64,000 nucleotides of DNA from Oxalobacter paraformigenes. GTDB lineage: Bacteria > Pseudomonadota > Gammaproteobacteria > Burkholderiales > Burkholderiaceae_D. The stretch is from contig NZ_KI392031.1 in the NCBI RefSeq assembly GCF_000158475.2, positions 317,889 to 381,888 of the forward strand, written 5' to 3'. Positions 17,420 to 26,395 of the stretch are shown here, one piece after another. The notes under the pieces are model-generated. The model was not told where the DNA came from. It searched no databases and worked only from the letters and a program-made list of their open reading frames with translations. The first letter of the stretch is position 1, and every line of letters starts with the position of its first letter. The translations under genes and the position numbers were made by a program.

Positions 17420-17878
17420 ATGTCCGTATATGAAAATCTGAAAACCTTGAATATCGAATTGCCTCCGGTTGCCAAACCGGTTGCGGCTTATGTCATGTAT
17501 GTCAAGTCCGGCAATCTTGTCTATCTGTCCGGCCACATCGCCAAAAAGGACGGCAAGCCGCTTGTTGCGCAGTTCGGCAAAAATATTTCGGTTGACGAGG
17601 GGAAACACGCGGCACGTAATACGGCAATCGACTTGCTGGCGACTTTGCAGGACGCGTGCGATGGCGATTTGAATCGCGTAAAGAAGATCGTCAAGGTTCT
17701 TTCGCTGGTGAATTCCACGAGCGAGTTCACGGAGCATCATCTCGTGACCAATGGCGCTTCCGAATTGCTGGTTGAGGTATTCGGCGAGGCAGGCCGTCAT
17801 GCGCGCTCGGCGTTTGGCGTTGCGCAGATTCCGACAGGGGCCTGTCTGGAACTGGAACTGATTGCCGAGATCGGCTGA
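17420..17878 (+). CDS. RidA family protein
   Basis: A 152-residue member of the YjgF/YER057c/UK114 family. RidA enzymes deaminate reactive enamine/imine intermediates made by PLP-dependent dehydratases; some relatives lack that activity. The chain has the family segments LVYLSGHIAKKDGKP and HHLVTNGASELLVEVFGEAG, and ends in ARSAFGVAQIPTGACLELELIAEI, with the conserved Arg and Glu of the active cleft. The version of about 150 residues is typical of the longer Burkholderiales subgroup, which differs from classical 128-residue RidA, so exact activity is uncertain. AGGA lies 8 bases before the ATG. Confidence 0.93.
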   Translation: MSVYENLKTLNIELPPVAKPVAAYVMYVKSGNLVYLSGHIAKKDGKPLVAQFGKNISVDEGKHAARNTAIDLLATLQDACDGDLNRVKKIVKVLSLVNSTSEFTEHHLVTNGASELLVEVFGEAGRHARSAFGVAQIPTGACLELELIAEIG

Positions 17879-18236
17879 AAGCGGAAGCTCCCCGGCAAGT
17901 CACCGTTTTGCGCGGAATGCCCGGGAAAGGCGCGCTGGGGAATGGCGGGGGCAACACCGTACCATCCGGTGCGGTGGCCGGCAAAGCCGGTTTTCACTCC
18001 CGGTTCAGGCGCTGTTTCGGTAACGGGAGCCGTCCTGCCGGAAAAACGGAAGCGGGGTATCCCTGTCCTGTCAGGCGGTTTGCCGGACTGGCGGTATCCG
18101 TTTTCCCGGAAAGGGTTTCTGTGTGCATCGGAGCCAGGAGCGCGTTCGGGAAGGGGAGCATGATCGAATCCGCGTTGAGTCCGGGAAACCCGGCTGATTG
18201 CGCCGCAAGGGCGAAGGGGCAGGCGGGGCGCTTTTC
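17879..18236. other. GC-rich gene-free stretch
   Basis: These 358 bases are GC-rich, rich in CCGGAAA-like words, and have open frames on both strands, but none has a ribosome site or recognisable protein. No clear terminator was seen for the RidA gene or for the minus-strand signalling gene. Confidence 0.5.
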
Positions 18237-20855
18237 TCAGCTGGCTTCCAGAAAAGGACTGATTTCCCCGGCGGACAATGACGGACTGACCAGATAGCCC
18301 TGATATTCGTCGCAACCGATTTCTTTCAGCCGCAGGGCCTGAAGGTCGGTTTCGACGCCGCCGGCCGAGACTTTCAGTCTCAGGTTTTTGGCCATGGCGA
18401 CGATGGCGCCGGCCACATCGGCGTCTTCGCTGCCGGTTCCCAGGGCATGAATGAAGACGGGATCGATCTTGATTTTCCCGATCGGCGCCTTTTTCAGATG
18501 GCTGATGCTGGAACAGCCGTTGCCGAAATTGTCCAGCACGATCCGGATTCCCATGGCGCGCAGTTCATGGAGCAGATCGGAAACGGTCTTGACGTTTTCC
18601 ATAATGCTGCCTTCGGTGATTTGCAGTTCCAGAAAATCGGGCGCGAGTCCGTTTTCTTTCAGCGCGTTGCGGATGGTGGAAAGCAGGTTTTTCTGTTTCA
18701 GCTGGATCGAGGACAGGTTGATGGAAACGGTTTTCGGAAAACCCTGATCGCGCCATTCTCCCGCCTGTTTGCAGGCTGTCCGGATAACCCACTCGCCGAT
18801 GGGGCCGATTAAGCCGGTATCTTCGGCCACGCCGAGAAAACGCGGGGGCATCAGAATGCCGAATTCGGGATGGTTCCAGCGCAGGAAAGCTTCGACACCG
18901 GTCATGTGACCGCTTTGCGTGTCAACGATCGGCTGGTATTCCAGAAAGAAACCGCTGTTTTGAAGCGCTGCCTTGAGATCGTTTTCCAGCCGGGTACGTT
19001 CAACCAGATGCAGGTTCATTTGGGCATTGAAGAACTGGTACGCGTTTCGTCCGCCTTCCTTGGCGTGATACATGGCGGTGTCGGCGTTTTTCAAAAGCGT
19101 ATCAATGTCCTTGCCGTCTTCGGGATACAGGGCAATGCCAATGGAAGGCGTGATCGACATTTCGTAATTTTCGATCTGGTAGTTTTGCGAGAGCGCGTGC
19201 ATGATGTTGTTTGCCACCAGCGCCACATCGTCCGCATTGCCGATGTCGTTTAGCAGGATGACGAATTCGTCGCCGCCCTGCCGGCTGACGGTATCGTTTT
19301 TGCGAACGCATTTGGTCAGGCGAAAAGCAACCTGTTGCAGAAGGCGGTCTCCCATAGCGTGCCCCAGCGTATCGTTGATGTGTTTGAACCTGTCCAGATC
19401 CAAAAACATGACGGCGGCGCGGCGGCGGTTGCGTTCGGCCGCTATCAGGGTTTGTCCGAGACGGTCCAGAAGAAGGATACGGTTGGGCAGGCCGGTCAGA
19501 AAATCGTGTTCGATCATGTAACGGGTATGGTCTTCCAGAAATTCGTTCTGGCTGATATCGAGCAGGGTGCCGATATAACTGATGATCCGGTCGTCCATAT
19601 CGCGGACGATTTTGACGGTCAGGTGCGTCGGTTCGATTTTTTCCTGCCGGTTTTTCTCGAATGCCGCCATTTCTTCATGGTCGGTACAGGCGATAACGTC
19701 GCAAAGCTGGCTGTAGCAGGTGGAATCAGCGATATCGGCTTGCAAATACCACGGTTTGTTTCCCATGATTTTTTCCTGCGTCAGGCCGGTCATGCGGCTG
19801 AACTGGCGATTGACGACGGTAATACGCCTGTCCTGATCGGCGATGAAGATGCCGTCGCGGTTGTTTTCGAACAGGTTGCTGGCAATCGCCAGCGCTTTTT
19901 CGGTGGTTTTGTAGGAGGTGATATCGGCGGCAATGCCTTCCAGTCTGATTTTTCCGGTGTCGTCTTCTTCAATCAGGCAGCATTTCCAGTTGATCCATGC
20001 GAAGTCGCCATTGGGCTTGTTGACGCGTATTTCGATATCGAATCCGGTTTTCCCGTTGATTGCCGAGTTGAGCGCTGTCCGGATTTTTTCCGCGCTTTCG
20101 GGATGGATCGTGTTCATGAAACCGGAAAAGGGAATGTCCGCAAAGGTGACGAAACCGAAAAGGTCGCCGCTTTTGTCTGAAAAATGAAAACGCAGGGCAT
20201 CCATTGGGGTATCCCTGGCTACGGTGGCTTTCCAGAGCCCGATGTCGGATCGTTCGATGGCCAGCTGATAAAAATGCCGTTCTTTCTCGAGCTGGTCGAT
20301 CCGGTGTTTGAATTGTTTGCGGTTTTTCGCCTCGGTCGTGATATCGACGGCCGTCAGATAAAGGCAGCGGTTTTTTTCTTCGGGCTGTCCCTTTATGCGG
20401 ATGAGTTTGCGGGTTTTTTCTGTTGTGCCGTTCCATTCCACGGGAGAAGGCCGGTTTTCAAGATGCGTCAGAAATAGCAGGAACGCGCATCGGTCCTTTG
20501 CGGGCAAATAATTGGCCAGCAGGTCTTTCGCCGGGAATTTTGAAGGGATGCCGAACAGCTCGCGGGCGGCATCGTTGATTTTCAAAATGGCGCCGGAATA
20601 ATCGGTAACGAGCTGGGCAACCGGACTTTTCGCGAAAAATCGCCTGAAGTCCGTTTTGGCGTCTGGCGAAAAAAGACGATAGTTTCCCTCGATATTGTCG
20701 GTGGCGAACAAGTCGTTGCCGGAATGGCCGTTCGTGTGGAAAAGATCGTCGTTTGCCGGCACGTTTTCATCTTTCAGGCTGAAAGAAAGGCTTTCTTTCT
20801 GTCCAAAGCCGGCTGCCGGGTTCGCCGGTTTTTCAGGATTTCCGTCTTTTCGCAT
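18237..20855 (-). CDS. PAS-GGDEF-EAL cyclic di-GMP signalling protein, EAL motif degenerate
   Basis: A soluble multidomain signalling protein. The ATG at 20855 (872 residues) is chosen because PAS homology follows shortly after; upstream starts at 20954 (ATG) and 21008 (TTG) are possible and none has a clear ribosome site. Order: three PAS modules (about 90-190, 215-345, 350-470), GGDEF (470-640) and EAL (640-870). The GGDEF motif is intact (RQGGDEFVILL, about residue 527), and RKND upstream fits the RxxD inhibitory site, so diguanylate cyclase activity is likely. The EAL domain is altered: EAF replaces EAL, and the DDFGTGYSS loop reads DNFGNGCSS, losing the second metal-binding Asp. Phosphodiesterase activity is therefore doubtful. 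It lies 164 bases downstream of parC. Confidence 0.92.
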   Translation of the reverse strand: MRKDGNPEKPANPAAGFGQKESLSFSLKDENVPANDDLFHTNGHSGNDLFATDNIEGNYRLFSPDAKTDFRRFFAKSPVAQLVTDYSGAILKINDAARELFGIPSKFPAKDLLANYLPAKDRCAFLLFLTHLENRPSPVEWNGTTEKTRKLIRIKGQPEEKNRCLYLTAVDITTEAKNRKQFKHRIDQLEKERHFYQLAIERSDIGLWKATVARDTPMDALRFHFSDKSGDLFGFVTFADIPFSGFMNTIHPESAEKIRTALNSAINGKTGFDIEIRVNKPNGDFAWINWKCCLIEEDDTGKIRLEGIAADITSYKTTEKALAIASNLFENNRDGIFIADQDRRITVVNRQFSRMTGLTQEKIMGNKPWYLQADIADSTCYSQLCDVIACTDHEEMAAFEKNRQEKIEPTHLTVKIVRDMDDRIISYIGTLLDISQNEFLEDHTRYMIEHDFLTGLPNRILLLDRLGQTLIAAERNRRRAAVMFLDLDRFKHINDTLGHAMGDRLLQQVAFRLTKCVRKNDTVSRQGGDEFVILLNDIGNADDVALVANNIMHALSQNYQIENYEMSITPSIGIALYPEDGKDIDTLLKNADTAMYHAKEGGRNAYQFFNAQMNLHLVERTRLENDLKAALQNSGFFLEYQPIVDTQSGHMTGVEAFLRWNHPEFGILMPPRFLGVAEDTGLIGPIGEWVIRTACKQAGEWRDQGFPKTVSINLSSIQLKQKNLLSTIRNALKENGLAPDFLELQITEGSIMENVKTVSDLLHELRAMGIRIVLDNFGNGCSSISHLKKAPIGKIKIDPVFIHALGTGSEDADVAGAIVAMAKNLRLKVSAGGVETDLQALRLKEIGCDEYQGYLVSPSLSAGEISPFLEAS

Positions 20856-21019
20856 AGTTCGGACCGTTAATGAGACCGTAAAAAGCTGCACGCTTTCCGC
20901 TTGTGCAGCGCCTTGTCGAAAACAAACCGCTGTCTGCAAACCCCGCCTTTTCATCAGGGGCTTGCAAAAGACGATGTATTGAATCACAAGCGGGAACGGG
21001 CCGGACAAATAAATGCAGT

Positions 21020-23338
21020 TTATTTGATGTTTTCGAGCATGACGGGCGTAAAACGCGATTCGACAGGTTTTCCCTTGCGCGCCCGTTTGCCCAGATGGGC
21101 TTCGATGGCGCCGCCGGCGATACGGACAGTATACGGGTTCCCGTTTCTGGCCTGGCAGACGACGGTACAGCCTTTTTCACTGACAGGACGCGCGGCCATG
21201 AGTTTGTCGCCTTTTTCCAGTCCCATCAGAATGACGCCCCGGCCGCCGGATAAAAGGGCGCGCAGTTCGGTCATGTCAAAAAGCAGCAGATGGCCGTTTC
21301 CGGAAAGGGCGCCGATCCATTTGTCGTCCGGAGAAATCGCCACAGGCGGCAGGAGGGTTTCGTCCTTTTCCAGACTGATGAACGATTTGCCGTTGCGGAC
21401 GCGGCTGCTCATATCCGCTACTTTTGCCGAAAAACCGTAACCGGAATCCGTGGAGATCAAAACGGTTGTATCGGGTGAACCGGCGAAGTACCGGACGATG
21501 GTTTCATCAATGCCGGTTTCGGCAAAGGTCGTGATCGGCATGCCGTCGCCGCGGCCGCCCGGCAGCGCATGGACGGCGACCGTGTATATCCGGCCTGTCG
21601 ATGAAAACGCCAGCAGGAGATCGGTGCTGCGGCATTCGTAAGCGGCCAGCAGGCTGTCTCCGGATTTGAAAGAGAGGCCGGAAAGCGTCAGGCCGTGGCC
21701 GGTTCGCTGGCGAACCCATCCGTTTTGCGAAACGATGACGGTGACCGGTTCATCGGCGATTTTCGGTTCGACGACCGCTTTTTCCGCTTCCTCGATCAGG
21801 GTGCGGCGTATATCGCCGAACTTTTTCCGGTCGGCTTCGATTTCGCGGATGACGAGCCGTTTCATCGAGGCAGGATTGTCGAGCAGGTCGTGCAGGGTTT
21901 CCTTTTCGCGGCGCAATTCGGCCAGTTCCTGTTCAATCCTGATTTTTTCCAGACGGGCCAGCTGGCGCAGGCGGATTTCCAGAATGTCGTCGGCCTGCTT
22001 TTCCGAAAGACGGAAAGTCTCGATCAGGGCGGTTTTCGGTTCGTCCGATTCACGGATGATGCGGATTACCCGGTCGATATTCAGGAGGACAGTTTCACGG
22101 CCTTCCAGTATGTGGATACGGTCGTCGACGCGTCCCAGACGCCAGCTTGTGCGGTGTCTGACCGTCACGAACCGGAATTCGATCCATTCTTTCAGGATGT
22201 CCGACAGACTCTTCTGGCGCGGCCGCCCATCAATGCCGATCATGACCAGATTGACTGGCGTATTGCATTCCAGAGACGTATGCGCCAGCAGGCTCTGCAT
22301 GAATTCGCCGGGATTAATGCGTTTGGATTTGGGTTCGAGCACCAGACGGACCGGCGCATCGCGGCTGGCTTCGTCACGGACGGCATCCAGCATGCCCAGG
22401 AATTGCTGGCGCAGGGAAATCTGCTCGGGCGACAAGGCCTTTTTGCCGTTTCGCACTTTCGGATTGGTGATTTCCTCGATTTCTTCCAGGACTTTCTGGG
22501 CGGATGTGCCGGGAGGCAGTTCGGTGACGACGGCCTGCCATTGGCCGCGCGCCAGTTCCTCGATTTTCCAGCGGGCCCGGACTTTCAGGCTGCCGCGGCC
22601 GTTCCGGTAGATTTCGGAAATGGCATGCGGCGCTGTGATGATCTGGCCGCCTCCCGGAAAATCGGGGCCCGGCAGGATTTCCATCAGTTCGTCATGCGAT
22701 ATCTTCGGATTGCGGATCAGGGCTTTGGCAGCCTCTGCCACTTCATTCAGGTTGTGCGAGGGAATTTCGGTAGCCAGCCCGACGGCGATGCCGGACGCGC
22801 CGTTCAAAAGCGTGAAAGGCAGTCTGGCGGGCAACCGTTTCGGTTCCTGCGTGGAGCCGTCGTAATTGTCCTGGAATTCAACGGTGCCCTGACCGATTTC
22901 TTCCAGCAAGAGCCGGGCGATCGGGGTCAGGCGCGCTTCCGTGTAACGCATGGCGGCCGCGCCGTCCCCGTCGCGCGAACCGAAGTTGCCGTGGCCGTCG
23001 ATCAGCGGATAGCGCAGGGAAAAATCCTGCGCCATGCGGACGAGCGCGTCATAGACGGACTGGTCGCCGTGGGGATGCAGTTTGCCGAGCACGTCGCCGA
23101 CGACGGCGGCCGATTTGCGGGGTTTGGCGTCCGGCGCGAGCCGGAGTTCGTTCATCGCATACAGGATGCGGCGCTGGACCGGTTTCTGTCCGTCGCAGAC
23201 GTCAGGCAGCGCCCGTCCTTTCACGACGGAAATGGCGTAGTCGAGGTAAGCCCGCTCGGCGAAACTGGCGAGCATCAGGGTTTCGCGCGGTTCTTCCGCC
23301 GGGGACAACTGGTCGAAAAGCGTAGGTTGGGAAGTCAT
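21020..23338 (-). CDS. parC: DNA topoisomerase IV subunit A
   Basis: ParC cuts and rejoins DNA to decatenate daughter chromosomes together with ParE. The 772-residue protein has the catalytic tyrosine in [11 protein letters not shown], the N-terminal [22 protein letters not shown], and the C-terminal beta-pinwheel ([18 protein letters not shown] and others). Betaproteobacterial ParC is often slightly longer than E. coli ParC. In the quinolone-resistance region the sequence is [17 protein letters not shown], so the position of E. coli Ser80 holds Gln. It is in the same direction as parE, 27 bases downstream, and forms a parE-parC operon. Confidence 0.96.
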   Translation of the reverse strand: MTSQPTLFDQLSPAEEPRETLMLASFAERAYLDYAISVVKGRALPDVCDGQKPVQRRILYAMNELRLAPDAKPRKSAAVVGDVLGKLHPHGDQSVYDALVRMAQDFSLRYPLIDGHGNFGSRDGDGAAAMRYTEARLTPIARLLLEEIGQGTVEFQDNYDGSTQEPKRLPARLPFTLLNGASGIAVGLATEIPSHNLNEVAEAAKALIRNPKISHDELMEILPGPDFPGGGQIITAPHAISEIYRNGRGSLKVRARWKIEELARGQWQAVVTELPPGTSAQKVLEEIEEITNPKVRNGKKALSPEQISLRQQFLGMLDAVRDEASRDAPVRLVLEPKSKRINPGEFMQSLLAHTSLECNTPVNLVMIGIDGRPRQKSLSDILKEWIEFRFVTVRHRTSWRLGRVDDRIHILEGRETVLLNIDRVIRIIRESDEPKTALIETFRLSEKQADDILEIRLRQLARLEKIRIEQELAELRREKETLHDLLDNPASMKRLVIREIEADRKKFGDIRRTLIEEAEKAVVEPKIADEPVTVIVSQNGWVRQRTGHGLTLSGLSFKSGDSLLAAYECRSTDLLLAFSSTGRIYTVAVHALPGGRGDGMPITTFAETGIDETIVRYFAGSPDTTVLISTDSGYGFSAKVADMSSRVRNGKSFISLEKDETLLPPVAISPDDKWIGALSGNGHLLLFDMTELRALLSGGRGVILMGLEKGDKLMAARPVSEKGCTVVCQARNGNPYTVRIAGGAIEAHLGKRARKGKPVESRFTPVMLENIK

Positions 23339-23365
23339 GGTAATCGCTTCAGTAAAGGGTTTCGG

Positions 23366-25345
23366 CTAGATATCGGCTTCGGCTTCGTTTCCGTGTTCTT
23401 CCATCCAGTTGCGGCGGGCGGCAGCTTCGCCCTTGCCCATCAGCATCTGGAAGCGTTCGGTCGATTCGTCCCGGGTGAAAGCGCCGAATGTGATCGGCAG
23501 GAGGCGCCGTGTGTCGGGGTTCAGCGTGGTTTCCCATAATTGTTCCGCATTCATCTCGCCCAGCCCCTTGAACCGGGAAATGCCCAGCGCGCTGTCTTTG
23601 ACGCCTTCGCTTTTGAGTTTGTCCAAAATGCCGGCCAGTTCCATATCGTCCAAAGCATAGAGTTTCTGGATCGGTTTTCTGCCGCGGGCCGGGGCGTCGA
23701 TCCGGTAGAGCGGAGGACGGGCGACATAGATATTGCCGTTTTCGATCAGGCGCGGGAAGTGACGGAAAAACAGGGTCAAAAGCAGCACCTGAATGTGGGA
23801 GCCATCCACATCGGCATCGGAAAGAATGCAGATTTTCCCGTAACGCAAACCGGACAGATCGGGACTGTCGTTTGCGCCATGAGGATCGACGCCGACGGCA
23901 ACGGCGATATCGTGGATTTCCTGATTGGCGAAAAGCCGGTCTTTTTCGGTTTCCCAGGAATTCAGGACTTTGCCCCGCAAGGGAAGAATGGCCTGGAATT
24001 CCTTGTCGCGTCCCATTTTGGCCGAGCCGCCGGCTGAATCGCCTTCGACCAGAAACAGTTCGTTGCGGCTGATGTCGCGGGATTCGCAATCGGTCAGCTT
24101 GCCGGGCAGGACAGCGACAGCCGAGGATTTTTTCTTTTCGACCTTTTGCAGTTGCCGCATGCGGGACTGGGCCTGCCGGATAACCAGTTCGGCCAGTTTC
24201 CGGCCGTATTCGACGTTTTGGTGCAGCCACAGTTCAAAGGCGGGCCTGACGAAATGGGAGACGAGCCGCACGGCGTCGCGCGAATTCAGGCGTTCCTTGA
24301 TCTGGCCCTGGAACTGGGGATCGAGTACTTTGGCCGAGAGCACGAAGGAAACGCGGGCAAAGACGTCTTCGGGCAGCAATCGCACGCCTTTCGGCAACAG
24401 GGAATGGATGTCGGTGAAACTTCTGACCGCGTTGAACAGGCCGTCGCGCAGCCCGCTTTCGTGCGTTCCTCCTGCCGTGGTCGGAATCAGGTTGACGAAG
24501 GACTCCCGCACAAGCGGGCCGTCGGCAGTCCAGGCGACGATCCAGGCGGCGCCTTCGCCTCCGGCAAACCCTTCGTTTTCGCCATCGGCGTAATGTTCGC
24601 CCGCGAAAAGCGGAATGACGGTTTCATCGCCGCTTGCCAGTTCCAGCGCCTGACTCAGGTAGCCGCGCAGGCCGTCTTCGTATTGCCAGGTTTCGGTTTC
24701 TCCCGTTTTGGCGTTGTGCAGTTCGACATGCACACCCGGGAGCAGGATAGCCTTGGAGCGCAGCAGGTGTTTCAGTTCCGGTAGCGGAATCGTCATGGAA
24801 TCGAAGTATTTCGCATCGGGCCAGACGGTCACTTTCGTGCCGGATTTCTTTTCGCCTCGCGATAGCGGCCGGGAAGTCAGCGGTTCGGACACGTCGCCGT
24901 CGGTAAAGGCGATGTGATGAACCTGTTTTTCCCGCCAGACAGTCACTTCGATGCGTTTGGACAATGCGTTGGTGACCGAGACGCCGACACCGTGCAGGCC
25001 GCCGGAAAAAGCGTAGGCGCTCTCGCCGCCCTTGGCGAATTTGCCGCCCGCGTGCAGCCGGGTGAAAACAATTTCCACGGTGGGCACTTTTTCTTCCGGA
25101 TGCAGGCCGACGGGAATGCCGCGTCCGTCGTCCTCGACGCTGACGCTGCCGTCGGCATTTAAGCAAACCTGGATGTTTTTGCAATAGCCGCCGATCGCTT
25201 CGTCAGAAGCATTGTCGATTACTTCGGTCACGATATGCAGCGGATTTTCCGTGCGCGTGTACATGCCGGGACGCTGCCGGACAGGTTCGAGCCCTTTTAA
25301 AACCGTGATCGATTCTTCGCTGTAAATGGATTTCTTTTCTGCCAT
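23366..25345 (-). CDS. parE: DNA topoisomerase IV subunit B
   Basis: The ATPase subunit of topoisomerase IV. The ATG at 25345 (MAEKKSIYSEESITVLKGLEP) gives 659 residues, the normal size; the frame stays open upstream to a GTG at 25501 but those residues have low-complexity composition. Motifs: GHKL ATPase fold with EVIDNASDEAIGG, DDGRGIPVG and FSGGLHGVGVSVTNAL, then the TOPRIM domain with FLVEGDSAGGSAKMGRD, and the DADVDGSHI metal site. It is named parE instead of gyrB because it lacks the roughly 165-residue GyrB insertion and is followed directly by parC. Confidence 0.95.
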   Translation of the reverse strand: MAEKKSIYSEESITVLKGLEPVRQRPGMYTRTENPLHIVTEVIDNASDEAIGGYCKNIQVCLNADGSVSVEDDGRGIPVGLHPEEKVPTVEIVFTRLHAGGKFAKGGESAYAFSGGLHGVGVSVTNALSKRIEVTVWREKQVHHIAFTDGDVSEPLTSRPLSRGEKKSGTKVTVWPDAKYFDSMTIPLPELKHLLRSKAILLPGVHVELHNAKTGETETWQYEDGLRGYLSQALELASGDETVIPLFAGEHYADGENEGFAGGEGAAWIVAWTADGPLVRESFVNLIPTTAGGTHESGLRDGLFNAVRSFTDIHSLLPKGVRLLPEDVFARVSFVLSAKVLDPQFQGQIKERLNSRDAVRLVSHFVRPAFELWLHQNVEYGRKLAELVIRQAQSRMRQLQKVEKKKSSAVAVLPGKLTDCESRDISRNELFLVEGDSAGGSAKMGRDKEFQAILPLRGKVLNSWETEKDRLFANQEIHDIAVAVGVDPHGANDSPDLSGLRYGKICILSDADVDGSHIQVLLLTLFFRHFPRLIENGNIYVARPPLYRIDAPARGRKPIQKLYALDDMELAGILDKLKSEGVKDSALGISRFKGLGEMNAEQLWETTLNPDTRRLLPITFGAFTRDESTERFQMLMGKGEAAARRNWMEEHGNEAEADI

Positions 25346-25704
25346 GACTTTGGGGTTTGTAGCCTGCTTCCTTTCCGGATTTTCCATAAGGCAGACAGCC
25401 GGACTTCGCCTGTCCCCTGTGGTATCCGGGGAAGCGGGCGATGCCTGTCTGCGCCGGTGAACCCGGAGTCCGTTTTCCGGATTGTCCGCGGGCACTTTCA
25501 CCGTTTTTTATCGCGCCAGTCAATCAACGGGAAAGTGGTCCGCATGGAGAAGCCGGGAAGGAAAAACGAAAGTATAAGGCAATTTTTGAAATCGGATGGC
25601 TGTCGTGATATCGAAGACGGGGCAGTGCGGGCATGCGGCGAGAACAGGAAAAAAGACATCAAAGTCTTAGCTGTTGATATTATTGGAATTCCTGCCCGCT
25701 TGCA

Positions 25705-25733
25705 TTGCGGTTGGCGCAGATTTTATATATAAT
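25705..25733 (+). promoter_or_regulatory. promoter of the rimP-nusA-infB operon
   Basis: A perfect TATAAT at 25728-25733 follows a partial -35 TTGCGG at 25705-25710 by 17 bases. Transcription would begin near 25740, leaving about 165 bases of leader before the probable rimP start. Confidence 0.6.
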
Positions 25734-25791
25734 TGGCACTTTATTACGGTTTCGTCCATTTTTGGATGGCGAGGGGTGTTGAAATCATGAT

Positions 25792-25815
25792 ATGGGCTTT
25801 AGCCCATTTTTTTTT
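25792..25815 (+). terminator. attenuator-like intrinsic terminator in the rimP leader
   Basis: ATGGGC (25792-25797) and GCCCAT (25802-25807) form a six-base stem with a TTTA loop followed by nine T residues. It lies between the operon promoter and rimP, so it must be read through or antiterminated for expression. The leader of the nusA operon is known to be under transcription-termination control in E. coli; here that control is inferred. Confidence 0.8.
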
Positions 25816-25851
25816 CATTATGCCGCCCGGCGCTTCCATTAACGGCATGGT

Positions 25852-25877
25852 TTTTCCTTTCTTTTTTGAAAGGAAAA
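25852..25877 (+). promoter_or_regulatory. leader hairpin before rimP
   Basis: TTTTCCTTTC (25852-25861) and GAAAGGAAAA (25868-25877) form a perfect 10-base stem with a six-T loop. It ends 18 bases before the GGGAG ribosome site of rimP. A preceding inverted repeat ATGCCG/CGGCAT (25820-25848) may form a second helix. Confidence 0.6.
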
Positions 25878-25906
25878 GCGGAACGGAAATTGAACGGGAG
25901 CAGGCT

Positions 25907-26395
25907 TTGTTGCAGGAACTGGTTGAAAAGACAGTCAATGGCTGCGGGTATGATCTGGTCGATCTGGAAAGAGCGAGCGGCGGCATTTTGCGCGTTTACA
26001 TCGATTTTTTGCCTGAAGCGTCCAGCCGGGGAAACATTACGGTGGACGATTGCGAGAAAGTCAGTCGCCAGCTCTCTCATGTGCTGACGGTCGAGGATGT
26101 CGATTACGACAGGCTGGAAGTCTCGTCGCCCGGTCTCGACCGCCCGCTGAAGAAATGGCAGGATTTTGTCCGTTTTGCCGGAATGGAAGCGCATGTCAGA
26201 TTGCGCAAGCCGGTGACAGGCATGGGAAACCGGAAATCGTTTCAGGGAATTCTGTTGCCGCCCGAAGGGGATGAGCTGGCTTTGGAATTTGAGGGAAACG
26301 ACAGCGAAAGCAGTTCGGTTTTGCATTTTACGATAACAGATATAGACAAGGCACGTCTGGTGCCGCAGGTGAATTTTAGGAGCCGCAAAGCATGA
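25907..26395 (+). CDS. rimP: ribosome maturation factor RimP
   Basis: RimP assists 30S subunit assembly. The frame stays open upstream, but homology begins at the double leucine codons TTG TTG (25907-25912): [21 protein letters not shown] aligns with the usual RimP start, and GGGAG sits six bases before the first TTG. An ATG at 25847 lies inside a hairpin and lacks a ribosome site. The chosen start gives 162 residues. Family blocks [15 protein letters not shown] and [17 protein letters not shown] are present, with the C-terminal SH3-like domain after them. The gene overlaps nusA by four bases (ATGA), so the two are translationally coupled. Confidence 0.9.
   Translation: MLQELVEKTVNGCGYDLVDLERASGGILRVYIDFLPEASSRGNITVDDCEKVSRQLSHVLTVEDVDYDRLEVSSPGLDRPLKKWQDFVRFAGMEAHVRLRKPVTGMGNRKSFQGILLPPEGDELALEFEGNDSESSSVLHFTITDIDKARLVPQVNFRSRKA

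Larger units (their letters stand above)
25346..25906. other. promoter and leader region of the rimP-nusA operon
   Basis: The stretch divides parE from the plus-strand rimP operon. It contains the operon promoter, an attenuator-like terminator and two further hairpins, annotated separately. The part before 25700 holds no gene. Confidence 0.7.

Noticed and set aside
21695-23539. 614-codon plus-strand frame across parC
   Set aside because: It is an antisense shadow of parC, whose frame has complete topoisomerase motifs.
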